Shown: one piece after another, positions 1-5,051 of the stretch | Layout of the letters: every line of letters starts with the position of its first letter | Numbering within the stretch: position 1 is the first letter of the stretch | Source of the DNA: CAYLJO01 sp964383905 | Lineage (GTDB): Bacteria; Acidobacteriota; Blastocatellia; Pyrinomonadales; Pyrinomonadaceae | Assembly (NCBI GenBank): GCA_964383905.1 | Contig: CAYLJO010000337.1 | Coordinates: 1-5,204 of the forward strand | Direction: 5' to 3' | Length of the DNA stretch: 5,204 nucleotides | Program-made: the position numbers and the translations under genes | The notes under the pieces: generated by a model | Database searches by the model: none | What the model saw: the letters and a program-made list of their open reading frames with translations, nothing else | Told to the model about the DNA's origin: nothing

Positions 1-102
1 GGGAGAGATGAGGATCGTTTCGGCGATACCCTTTCTCCAATGAACGCGCCGCCTGACAACCACTGAACCCGATTCGCAATCATGGTGTGTCCTAAAGGTC
101 AG

Positions 103-134
103 CTCGGTTGCTCGCCGGTTAGCTTCATCCTTAG
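103..134 (+). repeat. Gapped direct repeat, copy A, upstream of the first ORF
   Basis: This stretch reads CTCGGT (103-108), TG, CTC (111-113), GCCG, GTTAG (118-122), CTT, CATCCTTAG (126-134). The same blocks in the same order recur at 4351-4384 with slightly different spacers. Each copy lies a short way upstream of a + strand gene: the ATG at 161 here and the ATG at 4401 there. The GTTAG block resembles an integron R' core site (GTTRRRY), but GTTAGCT breaks the consensus at its sixth base. The repeat itself is seen directly. The link to integron recombination is inference. Confidence 0.55.
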
Positions 135-160
135 ACACCCTCTGCCTCAACACGATTTTT

Positions 161-658
161 ATGAAACTCAAGAAAGCTGCTTACATCCTGAAGGAGATGT
201 TGGACCGTGCCGGCGACAGCTATCAGTCACCTGAAGTTGAGAGCGGCTGGTCAAGCTGCACCTATCAAAATCCCGATTTTATCAAAGCTTGGCAGATGTT
301 TAAAGAGTATGCTAGGCAGCAGACATCCTGCGAGCTGGATCTGCTTGAATATAGCTGTGGGATGGCTGAGGCATGCGGGCCGCATATCTTTCATGCCCAT
401 TTCGGTCGTAGATTCAGAGTTGGATCAAAGGGGGGTTACCCTCAGGTCGCCGCCGTGGAGTGTCAGTTCGATTACGGCTGGCATCCTGAGCTGAATGGAT
501 GGGCCGCGAATGTGTCTGAGAGCGCGCGTGAGAGCGAGAGATTCTTCGAGCTGGTTGAGTCGCTGAAGGAGTTTCAATCACTAAAGAAGGGATACGCGCC
601 GAAATGCTTAACGATCCGAATGTGTCATCCTGTAAGAGGGGTGTTAGCAGATGCTTGA
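161..658 (+). CDS. Hypothetical protein, 165 residues, family not recognised
   Basis: I do not recognise this protein. It looks soluble: no signal peptide and no membrane segment. The N-terminus is a basic helix (MKLKKAAYILKEMLDRAG). The middle is rich in aromatics and cysteines (Cys33, 57, 66, 72, 101) with an unusual His-rich stretch, HIFHAHFGRRF, at 75-85, followed by a Trp/Tyr-rich part around 103-114 and a charged helix around 117-140. The last 25 or so residues look less protein-like, and their DNA holds an inverted repeat (605-649), so the native stop may have been overrun. No Shine-Dalgarno precedes the ATG. An internal ATG at 197 has AAGGAG directly against it, too close to be convincing. 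The gene sits alone between a short repeat and a toxin-antitoxin module, the kind of orphan ORF found in accessory or cassette DNA. That it is a real gene is likely but not certain. Confidence 0.6.
   Translation: MKLKKAAYILKEMLDRAGDSYQSPEVESGWSSCTYQNPDFIKAWQMFKEYARQQTSCELDLLEYSCGMAEACGPHIFHAHFGRRFRVGSKGGYPQVAAVECQFDYGWHPELNGWAANVSESARESERFFELVESLKEFQSLKKGYAPKCLTIRMCHPVRGVLADA
605..649 (+). other. Imperfect inverted repeat at the end of the first ORF, weakly attC-like
   Basis: TGCTTAAC (605-612) is complementary to GTTAGCA (643-649) apart from one bulged T. Just inside, ATCC and GGGGT can add a short partly wobble-paired stem. GCTTAAC matches the R'' consensus RYYYAAC. GTTAGCA fits GTTRRRY poorly. 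The whole element is about 45 bases, shorter than known attC sites, and lacks clear L boxes. It could be a decayed recombination site or a chance hairpin. Confidence 0.25.
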
Positions 659-697
659 GCTGCTTGAGGGGAAACTTTCATGAGCAGTTCTGAGGGG
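656..697 (+). repeat. Imperfect direct repeat with G-rich run, between the first ORF and hicB
   Basis: TGAGCTGCTTGAGGGG (656-671) is echoed by TGAGCAGTTCTGAGGGG (681-697), about 25 bases on. The first copy overlaps the stop codon of the preceding ORF. The second runs into a purine run, GAGGGGAGGGGGG (692-704), followed by GGTG (703-706) that can pair with CACC (717-720). No function is apparent. Confidence 0.4.
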
Positions 698-754
698 AGG
701 GGGGTGTCAGCAATGCCACCTCCTTACCCGACTGCTTCCCTCTCTATATGGAAA

Positions 755-783
755 TCGAAATTTAGTCGCCACTTCCGTATAAT
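755..783 (+). promoter_or_regulatory. Sigma-70-type promoter of hicBA, placed for a leaderless transcript
   Basis: A perfect -10 box TATAAT (778-783) lies 17 bases after TCGAAA (755-760), which matches TTGACA at four of six positions. A transcript starting about six or seven bases after the -10 would begin at or next to the hicB ATG at 790. There is no Shine-Dalgarno in the few bases between. The boxes are seen directly; leaderless expression is inferred from the spacing. Confidence 0.6.
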
Positions 784-789
784 TAAGCC

Positions 790-993
790 ATGAAGATCAA
801 AGTTATTGTCCACGAAGCAGAAGAAGGCGGCTATTGGGCGGAAGTTCCCTCTATACCGGGATGTGCTACTCAAGGCGAATCCTTTGAGGAACTACTTGAA
901 AATCTCTATGAAGCGGTGGAGGGCTGTTTATCGGTTGATATATCGCCCGCGCAGGTCAATGACAATGACCGTGTGCTGGAGATCGCTGTATGA
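790..993 (+). CDS. hicB: HicB-type antitoxin (short HicB-like protein)
   Basis: This is the antitoxin of a type II HicBA module. Proteins of this family fold over the HicA mRNA interferase and block its active site, and many also repress their own operon. The 67 residues show the family core: a first beta strand (MKIKVIVHEAEEGGYWAEVP), the turn PSIPGCATQGES at about 20-31, then the helix FEELLENLYEAVEGCL at about 32-47. Only some 20 residues follow and no ribbon-helix-helix or HTH domain is visible, so this is the short form and may regulate DNA poorly by itself. The start is set by the family N-terminus and by the -10 box ending six bases upstream. The stop overlaps the hicA start (ATGA at 990-993), the usual translational coupling. 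The order is antitoxin first. The ORF is intact although its toxin partner is broken. Confidence 0.88.
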   Translation: MKIKVIVHEAEEGGYWAEVPSIPGCATQGESFEELLENLYEAVEGCLSVDISPAQVNDNDRVLEIAV

Positions 994-1263
994 AGGTGGT
1001 CTCCGGCAAAGAGTTTGCCAAAGTTCTTGAACGCCATGGCTGGTCGTTGTTTCGCATCCAAGGTAGCACCATATTTATGGAAAATCGGGCAGCGATGTGC
1101 GGCTCTCCGTCCCTATTCATGGGAATCGAGCGCTCAAGATTGGGTTGCTCAGACACCGATGAGAATGGGTGGGCTGACCGAAGAAGACCTATCACTCTAC
1201 GTCGCATCTAACAGAAAATGGCGCCATTCCCTGACCCTACAAGCGGACGGGAAATCAAGTTGA
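990..1263 (+). pseudogene. hicA: HicA toxin (mRNA interferase), broken by two frameshifts
   Basis: HicA is a small double-stranded-RNA-binding-fold ribonuclease that cleaves mRNA. The first 26 residues are typical (MKVVSGKEFAKVLERHGW, then SLFRIQGS). The family then has HH, whose first His is catalytic, but the frame here reads T and diverges. Adding one C at 1067/1068 restores HHIYGKSGSDVRLSV and PIHGNRALKIGLLRH in the next frame, which then meets TGA at 1160-1162. A second missing base near 1157 restores MRMGGLTEEDL in the third frame, open to the TGA at 1261-1263. Left unrepaired, the first frame ends at 1211 as a 73-residue product without the catalytic His or the second half of the fold. 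The ATG overlaps the hicB stop by four bases. The gene is therefore a pseudogene, or the window carries two single-base deletion errors. The sequence alone cannot separate these. Confidence 0.85.
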
Positions 1264-1265
1264 AC
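1206..1265 (+). other. Possible degenerate attC-like site at the end of hicA
   Basis: ATCTAAC (1206-1212) matches the integron R'' consensus RYYYAAC, and GTTGAAC (1259-1265) matches R' GTTRRRY, giving a 60-base element, a normal attC length. The first box contains the stop of the unrepaired hicA frame, a common arrangement in gene cassettes. Between them TTCCC (1227-1231) pairs with GGGAA (1249-1253), and ATGGCGCCAT (1218-1227) is a perfect palindrome. Against the call, the L boxes do not pair in the standard place and the two R boxes complement each other only partly. Confidence 0.3.
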
Positions 1266-1274
1266 ACTACCTTT

Positions 1275-1305
1275 CTGTCGCGCCGCTTATTGTGGCGTTC
1301 GACAG
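1275..1305. other. Strong stem-loop downstream of hicA
   Basis: CTGTCG (1275-1280) followed by CGCC (1281-1284) pairs with GGCG (1294-1297) and CGACAG (1300-1305), leaving a nine-base loop and a TT bulge on the 3' arm. The ten base pairs make it a stable hairpin. No T-tract follows, so it is not a classical intrinsic terminator on the + strand. It may still protect or end the hicBA mRNA. Confidence 0.45.
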
Positions 1306-1363
1306 CTTCGCCTTTACGGAACGATTCGCAGAACTATGCGTTTTCTAATCAGGAACGCTCCCG

Positions 1364-1507
1364 ATGAAAACTCTTCGGGCAATCTCCCTATGCGCCGCGG
1401 CTTTTCTCGTCGCGCTCGCCAGCGGGTCTGACGTTCACCTTTGGCGGGAATGTTTACGTTCATCGCCGGGCGCACTTTGCGGACGCTGCTTTGATGGGGT
1501 AAGGTAA
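1364..1507 (+). CDS. Possible small exported peptide (47 residues), perhaps a gene remnant
   Basis: An ATG at 1364 opens a 47-codon ORF whose start is a convincing signal peptide: MKTLR, then ISLCAAAFLVALASG. AGGA at 1351-1354 lies nine bases upstream, a well-placed Shine-Dalgarno. It ends at TAA 1505-1507, only seven bases before the DUF305 start, so the two could be co-transcribed. The part after the signal peptide is doubtful: in this frame it is rich in Arg and Cys (HLWRECLRSSPGALCGRC), whereas the frame starting at 1422 reads more naturally (LTFTFGGNVYVHRRAHFADA) and stops at 1500-1502. This suggests a frameshifted or truncated secreted protein. No family recognised. Confidence 0.35.
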   Translation: MKTLRAISLCAAAFLVALASGSDVHLWRECLRSSPGALCGRCFDGVR

Positions 1508-1514
1508 TCGCTCA

Positions 1515-2267
1515 ATGCTTGATCACTCAACGCCGATGCAGTCGTTTCCTTTCAGTGTCAGGCTTAAGCTGCGGTCAGTGATCAGTGCTGCAGCGTCGCG
1601 AAGCGGGCTCATGGCCGCCGGTGCTCTCACATGTTTCTTATCGCTGCCGGTCTGCGCACAGATGGCCGGTTCTCAGGCGCCGCCGGTTGTGGTGCAGCCC
1701 GGTGCGCCAGGCCAGCCCACCCGAACACTGCCGCCATCGGCGAGGGCGACACTACCGCCCCGCTCACCGAAGGATGTGGAGTTCATGCAGGGGATGATCA
1801 TGCACCATGCGCAAGCGGTCGAGATGACGGCGCTCATCGAGTCGCATACGGAGAATAAGGAACTCCGCCTTCTCGGAGCGCGCATCAGCAAATCACAGTC
1901 GGACGAAATAAAGTTTATGAAACGGTGGCTCCAAGCCAGGGGAGAGCCTGTTTCGCCGCCGATGTCGGGAATGCCAGGTATGGATATGCCGGGCATGGAC
2001 ATGTCGGGCCAGCACATGCTCATGCCCGGGATGCTTACCCCAAAGCAGATGGACGCCTTAAGAAAAGCCAGGGGCGCGGAGTTCGATCATCTGTTTTTGA
2101 GGGGAATGATTCAGCACCACAATGGTGCGTTGATTATGGTCAAGGATCTGTTCGATACGGCCGGCGCGGGGCAGGATGCTGAACTGTTCAATTTCGCAAC
2201 GGATGTCGACAGTGGTCAACGCGCCGAGATTAGGATTATGCAAACCATGCTGGGTGAAAACCAGTAG
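1515..2267 (+). CDS. Secreted DUF305 protein with two HH motifs and a Met-rich linker
   Basis: A DUF305 (ferritin-like four-helix fold) protein of 250 residues, probably periplasmic. A long N-terminus with hydrophobic core GALTCFLSLPVCA (36-48) looks like a signal peptide cut after Ala48. A Pro-rich linker (about 56-83) follows. The domain carries the family signature twice: MIMHHAQAVEM (94-104) and MIQHHNGALIMV (198-209), each in a predicted helix. Between them lies a Met-rich segment (150-173) with nine Met in 24 residues plus His167, containing MDMPGMDM, as in periplasmic copper-binding proteins. Some family members such as cyanobacterial CopM bind copper; most have no assigned role, so copper or silver binding is inference. 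The start at 1515 has AAGG (1501-1504) ten bases upstream; Met8 is an alternative, while Met33 would leave too short a signal peptide. The LVIVD gene begins ten bases after the stop, so the pair is very likely co-transcribed and may act together. Confidence 0.85.
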   Translation: MLDHSTPMQSFPFSVRLKLRSVISAAASRSGLMAAGALTCFLSLPVCAQMAGSQAPPVVVQPGAPGQPTRTLPPSARATLPPRSPKDVEFMQGMIMHHAQAVEMTALIESHTENKELRLLGARISKSQSDEIKFMKRWLQARGEPVSPPMSGMPGMDMPGMDMSGQHMLMPGMLTPKQMDALRKARGAEFDHLFLRGMIQHHNGALIMVKDLFDTAGAGQDAELFNFATDVDSGQRAEIRIMQTMLGENQ

Positions 2268-2273
2268 AGGAGA
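2268..2273 (+). promoter_or_regulatory. Ribosome binding site of the LVIVD gene
   Basis: AGGAGA starts immediately after the DUF305 stop codon and lies four bases before the ATG at 2278. It decides the start. The reading frame stays open back to 2176, but those extra 34 codons lie inside the DUF305 gene, and only the 2278 start gives an N-terminal signal peptide. Confidence 0.75.
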
Positions 2274-2277
2274 AACG

Positions 2278-4305
2278 ATGAATCGAGTACACACTATCGC
2301 TTTCCGTTTACTAACAGCTTCCCTTGTTTTGTGCTCGTGTTTTGCCGCCAGGACGCTGGCACAAACGGCCTCGCCCTCGCCGTCTCCCGAGTCCACGAAG
2401 ACGCCGGAATCCAAACCCGCCAGCCAGGACGGTAGGAATCCGTTTGCTCCTCAACCGGCGCCGCCGCTGCCGGCGGGGATGACGGGCTCAGATCCCAACG
2501 ACCCGCGCGCCAAACTGTCGCCCGGATTGTACGACGCGGGTGAAGCGGCGGTGGGCATGAAACACCTCCTGCTGCTCAAAAAGCCGGACGCGTTTCAACT
2601 CGGCTCCGACGATCCTGATAATCCGAGGGTGCAGAAGACGCTGGGTCTCCTCGGCGTCGGCGACCCCTCGAAGATGCCAAAGCCTCTCCGACTGGTTTTA
2701 GCTCAACTCGCTTTCGCCAACTCGGACCTTGCGTTCCAGGGCAACCACCTGTTTCAGGGAAACTTTTATGGCGTCAACATCTATGACATCGCCAATCCGG
2801 CGAAGACCAGATTGTTGACTTCGATGGTGTGTCCGGGCGGGCAGGGCGACGTGTCCGTTTACAAGAACCTGCTCTTTATGTCGGTGGAGATGCCGAACGG
2901 CCGACTTGATTGCGGTGCACAGGGTTTTCCGCCCGAGCCTCCGCCCGCCGCGGGACAAGAGCACAAGCCGACTCTGCCGGCAGCGCAAAAAGATCGTTTC
3001 CGCGGAGTAAGGATTTTCGATATCGCCGACATTCGGAGTCCGAAGCAGGTGGCGGCGGTGCAAACCTGCCGCGGCTCGCACACGCATACCCTGGTAGTCG
3101 ATCCGAATGATAAGACCAACGTTTACATCTACGTCTCGGGAACCTCTTTTGTCCGTCCAGGCGAAGAGCTGGCCGGGTGCTCGGGCGAGACCCCGGACAA
3201 GGATCCAAATACTGCGCTCTTTCGCATCGACGTAATTAAGGTGCCGTTGGCGGCGCCGCAAAATGCCCGGGTAGTGTCGAGTCCTCGAGTGTTTATGGAT
3301 CCGAGGACGGGTGCTCTGAACGGCCTGAATAACGGCGGCACACACGGCAGGAACGGATTGGAAAGGCCGTCCGACACCGACCAGTGCCACGATATTACCG
3401 TGTACTCGGCGATCGGACTCGCGGCAGGCGCCTGCTCGGGGAATGGAATTCTGCTGGACATCAAAGATCCAATCCATCCAAAGCGCGTCGACGCGGTAAA
3501 TGATCCGAACTATTCGTATTGGCATTCAGCCTCGTTTTCGAACGACGGGAAAAAAGTCGTGTTTACCGATGAGTGGGGCGGCGGGCTGGGTGCGCGCTGC
3601 CGCGCGAACGATCCGAACAAATGGGGCGCCGATGCGATTTTCCGCTTGAGGGATAACAAGCTGAGCTTCGCGAGCTACTACAAGTTGCCGGCCGCGCAGG
3701 GTGACAGCGAGAACTGTGTGGCGCACAACGGCTCGCTCGTTCCGGTTCCCGGCCGCGACATCGAGGTACAAGCCTGGTACCAGGGTGGCATCTCCGTCAT
3801 GGACTTCACTGATGCGGACCATCCGGTTGAGATTGCCTATTTCGATCGGGGGCCGGTCGATCCAAAGATGCTCGTGCTCGGCGGCGACTGGTCCGCTTAC
3901 TGGTACAACGGCCACATTTACGCCTCAGAGATCGCGCGGGGCCTGGACGTCTTTGAGCTGACGCCGACCGAGTACCTGACGCAGAACGAGATCGACGCCG
4001 CGAAAGTGGTTCGGGTGGCTGAATTGAATGTGCAGAACCAGGAGAAAATTGTGTGGCCCCGGCAGCTAGTCGTAGCGAAGGCGTACGTCGATCAGCTGGA
4101 GCGTTCGCAAGCTCTATCTTCCGGCCAAATCGCAGCCCTGCGGCAGGCGATTCAAAGAGCGGAGAGTTCACTGAATCGAAGAGAGCTCGGAGAACTCAAA
4201 AGCCTCGCGCCGTCCTTGGAGAAGAGCGCCGGCCTGACGAAGAGCGCAGCAGACTCAGCCCGGTTGCAAGCCCTGGCTGAAATCCTGAGGCGACCCGCAC
4301 TGTGA
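2278..4305 (+). CDS. Secreted LVIVD-repeat beta-propeller protein
   Basis: A 675-residue exported protein. Residues 1-28 form a signal peptide (MNRVHTIAFRLLTASLVLCS and a TLA cut site), then a Ser/Pro linker (SPSPSPES near 32-39) and a Pro-rich stretch to about 66. The body shows LVIVD-type blades, each a strand pattern ending in a DI or DF turn and a Pro: FYGVNIYDIANPAKTRLL (about 163-180), FRGVRIFDIADIRSPKQVA (241-259), GNGILLDIKDPIHPKRV (388-404), GGISVMDFTDADHPVEIA (503-520) and RGLDVFELTPT (554-564). Conserved-looking polar spots are SHTH (267-270), CHD (370-372), DEWGGG (431-436) and AHNG (482-485). From about 575 on it changes to a charged, probably helical tail. LVIVD propellers are surface or periplasmic proteins of poorly known function. 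Downstream of a DUF305 gene it is probably a partner in the envelope. Metal binding by the His/Asp clusters is only a possibility. Start chosen by the AGGAGA site and signal peptide. Confidence 0.85.
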   Translation: MNRVHTIAFRLLTASLVLCSCFAARTLAQTASPSPSPESTKTPESKPASQDGRNPFAPQPAPPLPAGMTGSDPNDPRAKLSPGLYDAGEAAVGMKHLLLLKKPDAFQLGSDDPDNPRVQKTLGLLGVGDPSKMPKPLRLVLAQLAFANSDLAFQGNHLFQGNFYGVNIYDIANPAKTRLLTSMVCPGGQGDVSVYKNLLFMSVEMPNGRLDCGAQGFPPEPPPAAGQEHKPTLPAAQKDRFRGVRIFDIADIRSPKQVAAVQTCRGSHTHTLVVDPNDKTNVYIYVSGTSFVRPGEELAGCSGETPDKDPNTALFRIDVIKVPLAAPQNARVVSSPRVFMDPRTGALNGLNNGGTHGRNGLERPSDTDQCHDITVYSAIGLAAGACSGNGILLDIKDPIHPKRVDAVNDPNYSYWHSASFSNDGKKVVFTDEWGGGLGARCRANDPNKWGADAIFRLRDNKLSFASYYKLPAAQGDSENCVAHNGSLVPVPGRDIEVQAWYQGGISVMDFTDADHPVEIAYFDRGPVDPKMLVLGGDWSAYWYNGHIYASEIARGLDVFELTPTEYLTQNEIDAAKVVRVAELNVQNQEKIVWPRQLVVAKAYVDQLERSQALSSGQIAALRQAIQRAESSLNRRELGELKSLAPSLEKSAGLTKSAADSARLQALAEILRRPAL

Positions 4306-4312
4306 TCCTTTC

Positions 4313-4332
4313 GAGCGCGAACTCAGGCGCTC
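4313..4332 (+). terminator. Possible terminator of the DUF305-LVIVD operon
   Basis: GAGCGC (4313-4318) and GCGCTC (4327-4332) form a perfect six-pair GC-rich stem with an eight-base loop, seven bases after the LVIVD stop. Only TTT follows, so as an intrinsic terminator it is weak. Its position at the end of the operon and before the carbonic anhydrase gene supports the call. Confidence 0.4.
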
Positions 4333-4350
4333 TTTGAGAATGCGCGCCGC

Positions 4351-4384
4351 CTCGGTCAACTCTACGTTAGGTGTCCATCCTTAG
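4351..4384 (+). repeat. Gapped direct repeat, copy B, with an attC-like 3' half, upstream of the carbonic anhydrase
   Basis: Blocks CTCGGT (4351-4356), CAA, CTC (4360-4362), TAC, GTTAG (4366-4370), GTGTC, CATCCTTAG (4376-4384) repeat those at 103-134. In addition the ten-base word CGCGCCGCCT just before it (4343-4352) also occurs before copy A (45-54). GGTCAAC, TCTAC, GTTAGGT has the layout of an integron attC 3' half: an L' box ending in AAC, a five-base spacer and a consensus GTTRRRY core. No matching R''-L'' half can be found in the preceding 150 bases, so it is at most a partial site. The carbonic anhydrase ATG follows 16 bases after the repeat. Confidence 0.55.
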
Positions 4385-4400
4385 TTGTGGAACTGTCTCT

Positions 4401-5051
4401 ATGAGTGATGTGCATCATCTACTTAAGAAAAACCGTGCCTGGGCCTCTCTGATCAAAGAAACTGACCCAACATTCTTCCAACGGTTATCTCATCAGCAAT
4501 CACCACAGTACCTGTGGATCGGATGTTCAGATAGCCGCGTCCCCTCCACCCAGCTGGTTGATCTCCTGCCGGGAGAGATGTTTGTCCACCGTAACGTGGC
4601 AAACCTGGTCATTCATACGGACCTCAACTGCTTATCCGTCATTCAATTCGCCGTTGAAGCGCTTAAGGTGAAGCACATCATCGTTTGCGGCCATTATGGG
4701 TGCGGCGGCGTGCAGGCTGCTCTCTCCCATAACAGGTTTGGCCTGATCGACAACTGGTTGCGTCATGTGCAGGATGTGATGCAGAAGCATGCAAGTTTGC
4801 TTTCTCAGATACCCGATGGAGCTCGGCGCGCCCGTAAGCTATGTGAATTGAATGTTGTCGAGCAGGTCGTTAATGTGTGCCAAACGACAGTCGTGGAGCA
4901 GGCATGGGAGCGCGAGCAGGGGTTAACAGTGCACGGATGGATCTATGGTTTGGAGAATGGGTTATTGCGGGATCTCCAAATGGATATCTCCAGTTATAGT
5001 GAAGTGCCCGGCTGTTATAGCAATGCTGTGGCGGCGGTACAGGCCACCTAA
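4401..5051 (+). CDS. can: Beta-class carbonic anhydrase (Can type)
   Basis: This cytoplasmic zinc enzyme interconverts CO2 and bicarbonate, supplying bicarbonate for carboxylations. The 216 residues match the usual Can length and align throughout. Zinc ligands are Cys42, Asp44, His98 and Cys101 (WIGCSDSR at 39-46, CGHYGCGG at 96-103), with Arg46 pairing with Asp44. Trp39, Arg64 and Tyr182 match the bicarbonate-binding pocket of type II enzymes such as that of Haemophilus, so allosteric inhibition is expected. HRNVANLVIHTDLNCLS (63-79) and the C-terminal HGWIYGLENGLLRDL are also typical. The ATG at 4401 gives the standard N-terminus; a GTG at 4371 adds ten residues but falls inside a repeat and has no ribosome site. 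A weak TGGAA lies nine bases before 4401. GC is visibly lower than in the preceding LVIVD gene, and the closest-looking relatives are proteobacterial, which hints at transfer. It has its own surroundings rather than belonging to the upstream operon. Confidence 0.95.
   Translation: MSDVHHLLKKNRAWASLIKETDPTFFQRLSHQQSPQYLWIGCSDSRVPSTQLVDLLPGEMFVHRNVANLVIHTDLNCLSVIQFAVEALKVKHIIVCGHYGCGGVQAALSHNRFGLIDNWLRHVQDVMQKHASLLSQIPDGARRARKLCELNVVEQVVNVCQTTVVEQAWEREQGLTVHGWIYGLENGLLRDLQMDISSYSEVPGCYSNAVAAVQAT

Noticed and set aside
53..124. A complete attC before the first ORF, from CCTGACAAC to GTTAGCT
   Set aside because: Short complementary words exist (CTGAC/GTCAG, CAACC/GGTTG) but in the wrong nesting order, and the core boxes miss the consensus.
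956..1207. 83-codon minus-strand frame over hicA
   Set aside because: It is the antisense shadow of the hicBA junction, with no recognisable features.
2176..2277. Upstream extension of the LVIVD reading frame
   Set aside because: It overlaps the DUF305 gene, would bury the signal peptide and lacks a ribosome site; AGGAGA marks 2278 as the start.
2698..3525. 275-codon open frame on the minus strand, and others at 3526-3915 and 3129-3464
   Set aside because: They lie antisense to the LVIVD gene, are Arg-rich with no family resemblance, and are explained by the high GC of that gene.
4303..4372. A complete attC between the LVIVD stop and the carbonic anhydrase
   Set aside because: Only the L'-R' half is convincing; no RYYYAAC with an L'' complementary to CGGTCAAC exists upstream, and the hairpin at 4313-4332 does not fit the layout.
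4371..4400. GTG start for the carbonic anhydrase
   Set aside because: The extra ten residues are not part of the Can family N-terminus, and the codons lie inside the repeat at 4351-4384.
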